A stretch of DNA of 64,000 nt. It comes from M3007 sp046329435. GTDB lineage: Bacteria; Bacteroidota; Bacteroidia; Chitinophagales; Saprospiraceae. Position 1 is the first letter of the stretch. Every line of letters begins with the position of its first letter. The notes beneath the pieces are model-generated. The model ran no database searches. It was not told the origin of the DNA and worked only from the letters and a program-made list of their open reading frames with translations. The DNA lies in the NCBI GenBank assembly GCA_046329435.1, contig JAXLUR010000010.1, forward strand, positions 1 to 64,000, given 5' to 3'. The translations under genes and the position numbers were made by a program. Below, piece after piece: positions 1-9,930 of this stretch.

Positions 1-1897
1 CGATCAGTTGCTCCACCGAAAACTGTGGGGCAAAATCGCGGGCTGCCTTGCCCAGGTCGCCCAGCCCGAGTATGTCGGCGCCCAGGTATTGCCCGAGCCT
101 GTAATAGGCTTCCCATTGCACGGGGTCGAAAAACTGGTCGCCGGTCGATTCGTGCGGGAATTCCGGGTGGTAGATTTTGTAGTAATAAGTGCTGTATTTC
201 AATTCCGCATCGGGCTGGTCGGGCGGCGGCTGGGTAGGCGCCGTGACCGATGATTTCACGTACACGAAGGTGCCGATCTTGCGCGGGAAACCCTGCCGGC
301 GATACATCTCGGGCACATCCACCTTGCCGGCGTCCCAGTGCTGAATGACGTCGGCTACTGCAAAACGCCGTTCGGAATACACCTTGGAGGGTTTCGGAGC
401 GATGAGATCCTCCGGCTGGGCTTCTTTGGGAAAACGAATCTCCAGGCCCAGTTCGTTGCGGGCCCTCAGAATCAGGTTGTTGAGGTCGGAGAACGCGTAG
501 AAACCGTCTTCGCCGGCATCCATGCAAATGATGAGCCGGCAGCCGCGGCGCAGCAATTCGTATGCGCCCAGGTTCTCGATATGGCCGCCGTCGGAGATGT
601 TGACCATTTGTTTTTGCGTGCCGATTCGGCCCAGCAGCTCGCTGAAAAAGTAAAACGGCCACCACACCGGCGGACTTTTTTTCGTGCGGCTCAGCGGATT
701 GCTGACCCAAAAGCCCAGGCGAGCATTGAAAAGTGTCAGCAAAGCGCTCTTAACCTTGCTGGAATAGATACCCAGACCTGGATTGACCGCCGCTGCCGAA
801 ACGGTCACTGCCGCCGGCAGGGTCATCCCCTTCCAGTCGCCATACGCTGTGGTAGGGGCATATCCCGTGATCTTGGACCCGCAAAACAGGGGGCTGAGCA
901 GGAAATAATCGCTGGCTTTTACCCCCTGAAACTTGTAGTCGCCCTTCGGATTTTGAAGATTCATGCAAGTGTTGATGAGCGGGTAGGGCGCCAGAAAATC
1001 TGCCTCCCGTTCGGAATCGATCTGGGCAAAACGGTGCAGGGCATGGTTCTTATAAGCGCCTGAAAAGCGCAGAAAAAGGTCGGCCAGTTGCTTGCGGTAG
1101 TATCGGTGAAAACTCAGGCCGTTCGGGTTAGCGGCAAAACCCAGGCCGATCAGGCCCAGCATGATCAGCAGCGATTGCCACCATTCGAAATCAGCCTGTC
1201 GGGGTACCAGATTGACCAGATAGATCCAGCTCAGCAACGCCACGCCCAGCACCGCCAGCACCGCCTCGATGCGGTTGAATATCTTGGACAAATTCAGTTT
1301 GAACGTAAACAACACATTGACTGCAAAGTGAACCGCGAGCAGCAACCCCAGGCTGCACCAGTACCAGTTGCTCAGCTGACCCGAATGCGCCTTTTCACGC
1401 AAGGCGCCGCTTTCCGGGAAATGGAACAGGTCGGCCAGCGTTTCATAGGCAAAATACAACACGCCGGCCGCGATAACGAGGCTGATCAGGCTCATCACCC
1501 AGCTGACCACGAATGCGATAATCAGGACGAACAGGTTGCGGTTTTTGGCAAAACCCTGCCCGGGCGTCATGTATTCGCCGTGCTGGCGGAATTCGGCCGC
1601 ATGCGCATCGGAAAACAATTCGGCGTACGAGCCGGTATTTTTCAATGTGCCTTGTACGTACGAATGGGTGTAGCCCCCGCCCGAAACGGTGCTCAGGTAG
1701 TCGGCCCGGCGCAGTATGCCGAAGCGATTGAGCGTTCGCAGGAAACCCATGTTGATCGTAGCGGAACGGATGCCTCCCCCCGACATGGCGATGCCGAACC
1801 AGTTGGGTTGTTTTTCGTCGCCGTGCTGTTGGCGGAGGCGATCGCGACGGGTATTCAGCAGTTTTTTTTCCTGGGCGATGATGTCGAGCAGTTTCAT
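1..1897 (-). CDS. Patatin-like phospholipase, membrane-associated, C-terminus cut by window edge
   Basis: Reading the minus strand from an ATG at 1897, the frame stays open to base 1, so at least 632 residues are present and the end is missing. Near the N-terminus there is the glycine-rich oxyanion loop SGGGIRSA and then STVSGGGY, which carries the probable nucleophile serine; further on SDGGHIENLGAYELLRR supplies the DGG aspartate of the Ser-Asp dyad. This motif set is that of the patatin/cPLA2-like acyl hydrolases, which cleave acyl chains from membrane lipids. Between the two motif blocks (about residues 95-270) lie several hydrophobic stretches, so the lipase fold seems interrupted by membrane segments. 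Divergent from nadK. Substrate unknown; family assignment is firm. Confidence 0.8.
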   Translation of the reverse strand, partial: MKLLDIIAQEKKLLNTRRDRLRQQHGDEKQPNWFGIAMSGGGIRSATINMGFLRTLNRFGILRRADYLSTVSGGGYTHSYVQGTLKNTGSYAELFSDAHAAEFRQHGEYMTPGQGFAKNRNLFVLIIAFVVSWVMSLISLVIAAGVLYFAYETLADLFHFPESGALREKAHSGQLSNWYWCSLGLLLAVHFAVNVLFTFKLNLSKIFNRIEAVLAVLGVALLSWIYLVNLVPRQADFEWWQSLLIMLGLIGLGFAANPNGLSFHRYYRKQLADLFLRFSGAYKNHALHRFAQIDSEREADFLAPYPLINTCMNLQNPKGDYKFQGVKASDYFLLSPLFCGSKITGYAPTTAYGDWKGMTLPAAVTVSAAAVNPGLGIYSSKVKSALLTLFNARLGFWVSNPLSRTKKSPPVWWPFYFFSELLGRIGTQKQMVNISDGGHIENLGAYELLRRGCRLIICMDAGEDGFYAFSDLNNLILRARNELGLEIRFPKEAQPEDLIAPKPSKVYSERRFAVADVIQHWDAGKVDVPEMYRRQGFPRKIGTFVYVKSSVTAPTQPPPDQPDAELKYSTYYYKIYHPEFPHESTGDQFFDPVQWEAYYRLGQYLGADILGLGDLGKAARDFAPQFSVEQLI

Positions 1898-2102
1898 TCG
1901 GAGACGATCGGATAAAAAGTGAACAATGAGTGCGACAAAGGGTGTCGGCGCGAAGATTTGGCTGCCGCAATGCCTGATTTTGGTCCTACCTTGTGGCAAA
2001 TTTGAACAAGCTTCGGCAAATGGCCGCATACCGGCCCGAGAAATCCGACAGCGGGCCTCAGGTTTTTTTGCCGCCCCATTTTTATTCCAACGGTTCAGCA
2101 CC

Positions 2103-2984
2103 ATGCAAGTAGTCGTTTTTGGCAAACAATACCGCGATAAAGACCAGCCGTTTGTACAGGCGCTGTTCGATGCCTTGCACGCGGAAGGCATCACCGCCTA
2201 CGTGTACGCGCCCTACCTCGACGACCTGGCCGATACGATCAACTTCGCCGGCCCCTACGGCCGCTTCGACGATTACCGCGATTTTCGGGTACACCGCATT
2301 GATTTTGTGATTGTTCTGGGAGGCGACGGCACCATGCTGAGCGCCGTCACGCTCGTGCGCGACGCCGGCGTACCCATGCTCGGCATCAACCTCGGGCGCA
2401 TGGGCTTTCTCAACACCATTGAAAAGGTACACGTGGCCGATGCCGTGCAAAAACTCAAGAGGGGTCAGTATGCCGTTCACGAACGCACGATGCTCTACCT
2501 CGAAAGCCACCCGGCCCTGTTCGGCGACGTGCCTTTCGCGCTCAACGATTGCACCCTGCTGAAGCGCGATACGTCCTCCATGATCACCATCCATACTTTT
2601 CTCAATGGCGATTTTCTCAATTCGTATTGGGCCGACGGCATCATCATCGCCACACCAACCGGCAGCACCGGCTACTCCCTGTCGTGCGGCGGCCCGGTCG
2701 TTTTCCCCAATTCGGGCAATTTCGTACTGACGCCCGTCGCGCCGCACAACCTCAACGTGCGCCCAATCGTGATCTCCGACGAATCGGTGCTTTCCTTCGA
2801 AATCGAGGGCCGGGGAGAAGCTTTTATCTGCACGCTCGATTCCCGCTTCGAGCTCATCAGCGCCCATCACCAGCTGGCCGTGCGCCGCAACGATTTCCCC
2901 ATCCGCCTCGTGCAGTTGCAGGACGTCACCTTCCTCCACACCATTCGGCAAAAACTGGCCTGGGGCGCCGACATCCGGAACTGA
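2103..2984 (+). CDS. nadK: NAD kinase
   Basis: A 293-residue cytoplasmic enzyme that phosphorylates NAD with ATP to give NADP. The diagnostic loop GGDGTML is at residues 73-79, followed by GINLGRMGFL, the NDCTLLKRD block and the substrate-binding segment ADGIIIATPTGSTGYSLSCGGP (given here as the conserved TPTGSTGYS core). Length is normal for bacterial NadK. I chose the ATG at 2103 (MQVVVFGKQY) because an upstream in-frame extension to 1926 has no family resemblance and would run into the spacer shared with the divergent lipase gene. Downstream is a GH97 gene only 46 bp away. Confidence 0.95.
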   Translation: MQVVVFGKQYRDKDQPFVQALFDALHAEGITAYVYAPYLDDLADTINFAGPYGRFDDYRDFRVHRIDFVIVLGGDGTMLSAVTLVRDAGVPMLGINLGRMGFLNTIEKVHVADAVQKLKRGQYAVHERTMLYLESHPALFGDVPFALNDCTLLKRDTSSMITIHTFLNGDFLNSYWADGIIIATPTGSTGYSLSCGGPVVFPNSGNFVLTPVAPHNLNVRPIVISDESVLSFEIEGRGEAFICTLDSRFELISAHHQLAVRRNDFPIRLVQLQDVTFLHTIRQKLAWGADIRN

Positions 2985-3030
2985 GTGCGGGATTGATGTG
3001 AAAAACAAGTTTATTTCTAAATATCAGGAC

Positions 3031-5130
3031 ATGAAAAGGTTAATTGTCATTCTGCTATTGCTGAGCGGGATCGGGCTGCCCGTTTTTGCTCAAAAAACGC
3101 TTCGCACCCTCAACTCTCCCGGGAAAAACACTGTGGTGACCGTGGGCTTGAACAAATCGGGCGAACCGTTTTACAAGATTACATTCAATGGCGCCACCGT
3201 GGTCGACTGGTCGAGGCTGGGTATCGCGGCGCGGGAACACAACTACAGCAGCGGCTTCCGGCTGGTGGCCGCCAACACCGGCAGCCACGATGAAACCTGG
3301 AAGCCGGTATGGGGAGAAGAGTCGAAAATCCGCGACCACTACAACGAACTCTCCTACCAGCTGGCCAACGACAAGGACGCCATGACCATTCACTTCCGCG
3401 CCTACGACAACGGCGTGGGTTTTCGCTATGAATTTCCCGCCAGGGAGAGCGCTCCGAAAGTCACCGTAACCGACGAACTCACCGAGTTTCAAATGACCGG
3501 CGACCATACCGCCTGGTGGATTCCGGGCGACTACGACTCCAACGAACACGTGTACAGCACCACCGCCCTGAGCGCGATCAATACGGCGCCTTATATGGCC
3601 GAAAAGTCAATCGTCACCCAGCATATTGTGGATGCCTACAACGTGCAAACCCCGCTGACCATGCGGGCCAAAAACGGCACGCACATCAGCATAGCCGAAG
3701 CGGCGCTGGTCGATTTTGGCGCCCTTCACCTGACGATCGACCCCAAGGCCCTCAAGTTCAAGGCATTCCTCATCGCATCGCCCGACCCGGCGGTCAAGTC
3801 GATCAATACGCTGCCGTTTCACACACCCTGGCGGGCCGTTTTGTTGAGCCGCGACGCAGCCGGCATTCTGACCAATCGCCTGATTCTCAACCTCAACGAA
3901 CCCTGCAAACTCAGTGATGTATCCTGGATCAAACCCATGAAATACTGCGGCGTCTGGTGGGAAATGCACGTGGGCAAAGGCACCTGGGACTACTCGGGCA
4001 GCCAGAACGGCGACGGTTTTAAAAACGGCCAGCCTTCGGGCAAACACTCCGCTACCACCGCCAATACGAAAAAATACATTGACTTCGCCGCCAACAACGG
4101 CCTCGACGGCGTGCTGGTCGAAGGCTGGAATATCGGCTGGGAAAACTGGTTCAACCAACAGAAGGAAGAAGTATTCAGTTTCACCACGCCATACCCCGAT
4201 TATGATGTGGAAGAACTGTCGCGCTACGCAAAATCAAAAGGCGTAAAACTGATCATGCACCACGAAACCTCCTCTGCAGTGACCAGTTACGAGCGGCAAA
4301 TGGACTCGGCCTATGCCTTTATGAACCGCTATGGCTACCCGGCTGTCAAGACGGGCTATGTCGGCAAAATCATTCCCAAAGGCGAATGGCACGACGGACA
4401 ATGGATGGTCAACCACTACGTCCGCGTGGCCGAACGAACGGCCAAATACCGCGTCATGCTCGACGCCCACGAACCCGTACGCCCCAGCGGCCTGCAACGC
4501 ACCTACCCCAACTGGCTGGCTTGCGAGGCCTCGCGCGGACAGGAATTCAACGCCTGGAGCAAGGGCAATCCGCCGGAACACGAGTGCATTTTGCCATTTA
4601 CACGCATTTTGGGCGGCCCGATGGATTATACGCCGGGCATTTTCCAGATCGAAGTGAACCAGTTTGACCCCAACAAAAAAGAGCGGGTGCACACCACGGT
4701 AGCCAAACAACTGGCCCTCTACGTCACCCTGTACAGTCCGCTGCAAATGGCGGCCGACCTGCCGGAGAACTACGAGAAACGCCTCGATGTGTTCCAGTTC
4801 ATCCGCGACGTGCCGGTCGATTGGGATGAATCGCGGGTGCTCAACGCTTCCATTGGCGACTACCTCACCATGGCGCGCAAGGAAAAAGGCAAGCCTAACT
4901 GGTTTATCGGCAGTATTACCGACGAAAACCCGCGCGACTTTACGTTCAGACTCGACTTCCTCGATGCGGGCAAAACCTACGAAGCAACCCTGTACGAAGA
5001 CGGCCCAGGCGCCGATTGGCTCAGCAACCCGTACCCGGTCAGCATCCGCAAAGTAAGCGTCCGCAAGGGCGATACCCTGCGCGTTCACCTGGCTGCCAGC
5101 GGCGGCTGCGCCATTTCGATCAAACAGTAG
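3031..5130 (+). CDS. Glycoside hydrolase family 97 (alpha-glucosidase type), exported
   Basis: About 699 residues with a clear signal peptide (MKRLIVILLLLSGIGLPVFAQ), so it acts in the periplasm or at the surface. The N-terminal beta-sandwich (about 25-290) and the TIM-barrel-like catalytic domain (about 300-600) follow the GH97 order. Glutamates expected for the inverting, SusB-like subgroup are visible: IMHHET (E412), DAHEP (E481) and EASRGQE (E499, E505). That pattern suggests an inverting alpha-glucosidase rather than the retaining alpha-galactosidase subgroup, an inference from motif memory. A GTG at 2998 would add 11 residues before the signal peptide, so the ATG at 3031 is preferred. 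Not linked to a susCD pair here. Confidence 0.9.
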   Translation: MKRLIVILLLLSGIGLPVFAQKTLRTLNSPGKNTVVTVGLNKSGEPFYKITFNGATVVDWSRLGIAAREHNYSSGFRLVAANTGSHDETWKPVWGEESKIRDHYNELSYQLANDKDAMTIHFRAYDNGVGFRYEFPARESAPKVTVTDELTEFQMTGDHTAWWIPGDYDSNEHVYSTTALSAINTAPYMAEKSIVTQHIVDAYNVQTPLTMRAKNGTHISIAEAALVDFGALHLTIDPKALKFKAFLIASPDPAVKSINTLPFHTPWRAVLLSRDAAGILTNRLILNLNEPCKLSDVSWIKPMKYCGVWWEMHVGKGTWDYSGSQNGDGFKNGQPSGKHSATTANTKKYIDFAANNGLDGVLVEGWNIGWENWFNQQKEEVFSFTTPYPDYDVEELSRYAKSKGVKLIMHHETSSAVTSYERQMDSAYAFMNRYGYPAVKTGYVGKIIPKGEWHDGQWMVNHYVRVAERTAKYRVMLDAHEPVRPSGLQRTYPNWLACEASRGQEFNAWSKGNPPEHECILPFTRILGGPMDYTPGIFQIEVNQFDPNKKERVHTTVAKQLALYVTLYSPLQMAADLPENYEKRLDVFQFIRDVPVDWDESRVLNASIGDYLTMARKEKGKPNWFIGSITDENPRDFTFRLDFLDAGKTYEATLYEDGPGADWLSNPYPVSIRKVSVRKGDTLRVHLAASGGCAISIKQ

Positions 5131-5371
5131 GTCAGGCCGGTTTTCAGGAGTACGGAGGGCAAAAAAACGGCCTCGGCCAGACAGGATGGGCAGTACGGCC
5201 AGGATCGCGAAAAAAAACCATAAAATTTTGATCCTGAATGTATTGCCCATTCTTTTTGCCTCAAAAACCGGCTCGGGATTTCGAGCCGGAAAGGGCTCGT
5301 TCGGCCAATTCGGACAAGCGTCCGGCCGTCTGTTGAAAAATTGATTCTCAGGCCTTTTCGGGCCGCTGTTT

Positions 5372-6040
5372 TCAGGTCTTTCCGACTCGGGCCAGGGCCG
5401 CGAGATGGGCAAACAGGACAGTGCCGACCACGATGGACGGCAACCATACAAAGGGAAAATACAGGACCGCCACATTGGGTTGCTCGAAAGCGAGTTGCTG
5501 GAAAGGGGAGGGCGCCGACAGGACGCCGCGAACGACGACGTTCAGCAGAAGAATCAGCGCCGCGATATTCCACCAGCGCAAGCTACGCACCGATAACAGC
5601 TGGCGGTCGAACACCAGCCAGGCCATCAGCGGCGCGCTCAGGCCGGCCAGGATATCGAAATTCTGTCCTTCGAAGGTCATGCCGACCGGCACCAGCCGGG
5701 CGCCGGCCAGTCCCCAAAGCACCATTTCCACGGCGATGCGGATGGTGTGGAGGTAGGTCAGGGAGCGCAGATTGATCCCGAGGAGCAATTTTTTTCCCGA
5801 AGGGGTAAAAAACACCAGCGCGACAAGCGCAAGGCTGGGCGCCACCAGCAAGGGAAAACGCGGCGGGGTGGAGGGGCGGAGGTAAAAGCCGCTCAGGCCG
5901 AACAAGGCCTGCACGAGCATCAGCAACAATGCGGCCAGCAGAACGGTGCGGTTGCGGCCGGTGGCGAAATAAAGCATCAACACGGTGAGGAGCGTGATGG
6001 CGATAAAAGACAGCGATAGGAACGTAGAGGCAGGCGCCAT
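5372..6040 (-). CDS. Multi-spanning membrane protein of unknown function
   Basis: A 222-residue protein made almost wholly of hydrophobic segments; I count about seven likely membrane helices (for example LSLSFIAITLLTVLMLYFA at the start and SIVVGTVLFAHLAALARV at the end). Polar loops contain TPSGKK and RSLRWW. No catalytic motif is visible and I do not recognise the family. The ATG at 6040 (MAPASTF) places the first helix at the N-terminus; a longer version from 6136 would add a low-complexity polar leader. It is convergent with the GH97 gene and divergent from the AI-2E-family permease. The 240 bp between 5131 and 5371 hold nothing I can name. Confidence 0.6.
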   Translation of the reverse strand: MAPASTFLSLSFIAITLLTVLMLYFATGRNRTVLLAALLLMLVQALFGLSGFYLRPSTPPRFPLLVAPSLALVALVFFTPSGKKLLLGINLRSLTYLHTIRIAVEMVLWGLAGARLVPVGMTFEGQNFDILAGLSAPLMAWLVFDRQLLSVRSLRWWNIAALILLLNVVVRGVLSAPSPFQQLAFEQPNVAVLYFPFVWLPSIVVGTVLFAHLAALARVGKT

Positions 6041-6171
6041 AAGTAATGAAGGATGCAGGGTGAAGGAAAGGCGATCTTGGACAATGGAATGGCCCCGGAG
6101 GTTGCAGTCGAACGACCAACACGGAAATCTCGGCAATTCCCCGGATATTGGCCCGACAAAATTCCCGGCTT

Positions 6172-7287
6172 ATGTCTTCCCTTCAACGCAATTTGCTCTG
6201 GATTGCCGGCCTGCTTTGCTTCGGAGCGGTGGCCTACTATTTCGCCGATATTGTGTCGTACCTGCTCATCGCCTGGGTGCTTTCCATGCTGGGCAAGCCC
6301 CTGATGATCTTTTTTCTGAAGCGGGTCAGAATCCGGAAATTCCGGATCGGGACAAACGGCGCGGCCATGCTGACCATTCTGACGTTCTTCCTGATCGTGC
6401 TTGGCGTGATCATGATGTTCGTGCCGACGCTGGTGGAACAGGCCAGGGTACTGACGACGGTTGATTATCAGGCAGTAGGGGAGAAGTGGCGAGGGCCTTT
6501 TGCATGGCTCGACACCGAATTGCACCAGTTGGGCATGCTCGGGCCGCAGGAATCGCTGGCCGACCGCACGCAATCGGTTTTGCTGCAAACATTCAGGCCG
6601 GCGCTGGTCGGCAATTTTGTCGGCAGTTTCCTTGCGACGGCCGGCAATGTGGTGGCCGCTATTTTTTCCATCACTTTCATCCTGTTCTTTTTTTTGAAAG
6701 AAAACAGGCTGTTCATCGACATTCTTCACGCTTTTGTGCCCGACGAATACGAGCCCAAGGTGCGCCATGCCGTGGAAGAATCGAGCGAAGTGCTGACGCG
6801 GTATTTCCGCGGTTTGTTGACGCAGGTTGTGTCTTTCGTCCTGATTTGCACCATTTTATTGTGGATCATGGGCGTCAATAACGCGCTGTTGATCGGCGCT
6901 TTCGGCGGTTTGCTGAACGTAGTGCCTTACGTGGGGCCGATCCTCGGAGCGCTGTTCGGCATATTTATCACCGTGTCGTCGCACCTCGATTACGAGGTTG
7001 CCGCCATGATGCCCCTCATCGGCAAGGTGGCCGGGGCTTTTCTGCTGACGCAGTTTATCGACAACAACTTTGTGGGGCCGCTTATTTTTTCAAAAAGCAT
7101 CAAGGCGCACCCGCTCGAGATATTTATCGTGACGCTTGCATCGGCCAAAATCGGCGGGGTGGTGGGTATGGTGATCGGCATCCCCGTGTACACGGTGTTA
7201 CGGGTGATTGCCCGTACTTTTTTCAGTGAATTCAAACTGGTGCAACGGCTTACCGATCACATGGAAACGGACGAAAAAGACGCCTAG
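6172..7287 (+). CDS. AI-2E family transporter (PerM/UPF0118)
   Basis: 371 residues with the typical eight-helix layout: two N-terminal helices, a soluble stretch around residues 90-150, then a cluster of helices in the C-terminal half. The conserved segment YVGPILGALFG, preceded by GGLLNVVP, and the later FIDNNFVGPLIFSKSIKAHPLEIF are signatures of the family. Members are annotated as autoinducer-2 exporters, sodium/proton antiporters or general permeases; the substrate cannot be read from sequence. ATG at 6172 (MSSLQRN) preferred over an upstream TTG at 6148. The next gene, a TonB receptor, starts 77 bp downstream and may be in the same transcription unit. Confidence 0.85.
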   Translation: MSSLQRNLLWIAGLLCFGAVAYYFADIVSYLLIAWVLSMLGKPLMIFFLKRVRIRKFRIGTNGAAMLTILTFFLIVLGVIMMFVPTLVEQARVLTTVDYQAVGEKWRGPFAWLDTELHQLGMLGPQESLADRTQSVLLQTFRPALVGNFVGSFLATAGNVVAAIFSITFILFFFLKENRLFIDILHAFVPDEYEPKVRHAVEESSEVLTRYFRGLLTQVVSFVLICTILLWIMGVNNALLIGAFGGLLNVVPYVGPILGALFGIFITVSSHLDYEVAAMMPLIGKVAGAFLLTQFIDNNFVGPLIFSKSIKAHPLEIFIVTLASAKIGGVVGMVIGIPVYTVLRVIARTFFSEFKLVQRLTDHMETDEKDA

Positions 7288-7364
7288 CGATGCTTCGCCG
7301 GCTCAGTCGCCCGGTTTGTGGAATAAACGCCTTAACCTTACTTTTCGTGGTAAAATAACCTGCT

Positions 7365-9782
7365 GTGAAGATCCGCCTTCTTATTCCTTTCCTGCTTTTG
7401 GCAGGCGCCATCGGGGCGCAGCCCGACAGTGCCATGTTGCTTCGACCAGAGCGTCTGAAAAACGAGAATATTCTCGATCGCGACCCGACCCTCCAAAAAA
7501 CGCAGGCGATCTCCGCCACGCGTTCGCCGGAAGACGTGGATCAGCTGCCCTATACCGTTTGGGTGATTACAGCCGATGAAATTCTGCGCTACGGTTTTGT
7601 CACGCTCGGCGACGTCCTTCGGGCGGCGCCCGGCATCAGGGTGTCGCAGCCCGGCAATGCGATGGAAGGGGAGACCTTTCTGATGCGCGGCCTGAACGGC
7701 AACGAGTACGTCAAGATCCTGATTAACGACGTGCCGGTCAAATCCTCGCTGGCCTATGGCATGTCGATTGGCTCACAACTGCCTGTGCGACAGGCGGAAA
7801 GAATTGAAATTATGTATGGACCGGCTTCGTCCATATATGGCAATGAAGCCTGCGCAGGGGTGGTCAATATTATTTTGAAAGAAACCGAACGGCCGGTTTA
7901 CACACAGGCTGATCTGTCGTTCGGTCGTTTTGGTTACAACAATCTGGACCTTATGTTTGGCGGAAAAATAGGTCGCGACAAACGCATTTTCCGCTTCAGT
8001 TTGTATGGAAGCAGCACGGTGCGCGACGACAACGACCTGTTCTACGATTCGAACCTGTTCAATGTGGATAACTACCTGTCAAGCCGCATCGATACCAGTT
8101 TCTACCTGCGCAACCCCAATTACCGGGGCACCACTCCCGGCAGCCATCAGGCCAAGGTGGCGCCCATCCCGCACGAAAGCAGGCTTTTCGGCATCAACCT
8201 GACCTGGCGGGGTATTCACTTTACGTATCATCGCATGGGCAGGTTCGACCACAGCGCACTGGGCCTCAACCCCCTGGCGGTGGGCTGGTACAACCCGTCC
8301 AACCGGCTTGCCGAACGGGTAGAGACCTTTTCCCTGGGTTTTCAGCGCAAACGCAAAGCCCGCACGACCTACAATACCTTCTCCGCCATCCGCTACAAGA
8401 TCGACAATACCTCGACCACCACGTACGTGTACGACCGGCTGAGCGCGGCGGTGTATTACACCAATTCCGCGTTTCTGACCACCGATTCGGCCAAACAGGC
8501 CTTGCGCAACGATATTTATAAAATGCTGGCTGCCGACGAGCGCTACACCACCGCCAACGGGATCGACCTGCGTTTCGAATCGCGCATGACGGCTGCCCTG
8601 CGACCCAATTTTTTTCTGGAAGCCGGCACACAGATTAACCTCAGCCAGGGAGTGCCCGCCCACTCCTATTACAGCATTCCGGTGGAAGTAAGGGTGGATG
8701 GCGGCAGCAACCCGCCCGAGGTCAGGCCCTTCGGGGCATACAGCGACGGCGATATCGATGTAGCGGGCTATGCGCAGTTCGAGTATCGCGGCAAACGGTT
8801 GTTTGTGGTGGGGGGAAGTATGATCGACTGGATGTTCGACTACGGCGTGGTGCCCGCGCCGCGCCTCGGCGCCCAGTACCGCATCGACAGCACCTGGTCG
8901 GTTCGGGCCAATTTTGCATCCGGTTATCGCCGGCCGTCCTTGTATGCGGCCAATGATGCCTATTTGATTTCTCCCCTGTATGCCGAAAATGTACAACGGT
9001 ACAGCGCCCCGTTCTTTTTCGGCAAGGCGGAAAAAACCTACTCGGGCGAGTTGGGATTAAGGTACCGGGAAGCAGGATTTCAGGCAGACGGGGTGATGTT
9101 TTATCAAGAGGCCCATGAATTGCTCCGGGGCGGGTACCTGAGCATTCAACCCGGTATCATTCCGACCTGGCGCTACGGTTATGCGAATGCGCCGGGCCGC
9201 GCGATGCTGCTCTGGGGCGCTCAAGCCATGTTGCGCTGGGAGAATACCCTCCAGATTGCCAGGGGGGCCAAGGAACCGGCCAACCTGATCTGGCGAATAG
9301 ACATGTATGCGCAATATTGCAAGGGAAAAGAATGGTTCGGACCGGAGTTTCCGGCGGCCGACGATGTGCGCAACCAGCCCCGCTGGATGTTTCAGTTCCG
9401 CACATCATGGCGGACCGACCGGTTCGAACTGATGCTGAGTTCCAACCGGCAACAATCGGCGCTCAGCAAGGCCGTCACCTGGCAGGCCGAGGCCGCCCGC
9501 CCCACCATCCTGACCCGTACGCCGGCATTTCGCACCTGGGATGCGGCGATTCGGTTCAACCTTAGCGACCATTTTCTGGTTTATGTACAAGCCCAGAATT
9601 TGTTCAACAAACGTTATGCGGGCCTTGATGCGACCGGAACGCCCGACGACCTCCTGTACAACCCGCAACCCGGCCGGCAAATCAGGCTGGGGGTCAATTA
9701 CAACATGAACCTGCGCGTCAAACAGTCGGTTAAAAACAACGCCGAACGCAAAAATACCCGTACGGAAGACGACTCGGAATAA
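7365..9782 (+). CDS. TonB-dependent outer-membrane receptor
   Basis: 805 residues starting at a GTG; MKIRLLIPFLLLAGAIGAQ is a signal peptide and no in-frame ATG gives a better one. The plug domain spans about residues 55-175 (TVWVITADEILRYGFVTLGDVLRAAPGIRV, with the RIEIMYGPASSIYGNEACAGVVNII block), followed by a beta-barrel rich in aromatic alternating strands and ending LFNKRYAGLDATG...GRQIRLGVNYNM. There is no SusD partner and no N-terminal carboxypeptidase-regulatory-like repeat, so it resembles siderophore, vitamin B12 or metal receptors more than SusC. Ligand unknown. It lies between a permease and a T9SS cargo gene. Confidence 0.9.
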   Translation: MKIRLLIPFLLLAGAIGAQPDSAMLLRPERLKNENILDRDPTLQKTQAISATRSPEDVDQLPYTVWVITADEILRYGFVTLGDVLRAAPGIRVSQPGNAMEGETFLMRGLNGNEYVKILINDVPVKSSLAYGMSIGSQLPVRQAERIEIMYGPASSIYGNEACAGVVNIILKETERPVYTQADLSFGRFGYNNLDLMFGGKIGRDKRIFRFSLYGSSTVRDDNDLFYDSNLFNVDNYLSSRIDTSFYLRNPNYRGTTPGSHQAKVAPIPHESRLFGINLTWRGIHFTYHRMGRFDHSALGLNPLAVGWYNPSNRLAERVETFSLGFQRKRKARTTYNTFSAIRYKIDNTSTTTYVYDRLSAAVYYTNSAFLTTDSAKQALRNDIYKMLAADERYTTANGIDLRFESRMTAALRPNFFLEAGTQINLSQGVPAHSYYSIPVEVRVDGGSNPPEVRPFGAYSDGDIDVAGYAQFEYRGKRLFVVGGSMIDWMFDYGVVPAPRLGAQYRIDSTWSVRANFASGYRRPSLYAANDAYLISPLYAENVQRYSAPFFFGKAEKTYSGELGLRYREAGFQADGVMFYQEAHELLRGGYLSIQPGIIPTWRYGYANAPGRAMLLWGAQAMLRWENTLQIARGAKEPANLIWRIDMYAQYCKGKEWFGPEFPAADDVRNQPRWMFQFRTSWRTDRFELMLSSNRQQSALSKAVTWQAEAARPTILTRTPAFRTWDAAIRFNLSDHFLVYVQAQNLFNKRYAGLDATGTPDDLLYNPQPGRQIRLGVNYNMNLRVKQSVKNNAERKNTRTEDDSE

Positions 9783-9930
9783 GCGCCCGGGCACTCCGTT
9801 CGTTCAATAAAAATGTACAAATGCGGCATTTGGGAAAAAAGGAACCGATCTTCGTTTCCCTAACCGATACTTTTTTGGAATTTTGGCCACTCAAATCATG
9901 ATTCAAACTGTTAACCAAAAAGATGTTCTC

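Noticed and set aside
338..1915. Plus-strand open frames over the lipase gene
   Set aside because: They are glutamine/alanine-rich shadows; the minus frame has patatin motifs and stays open for 632 codons.
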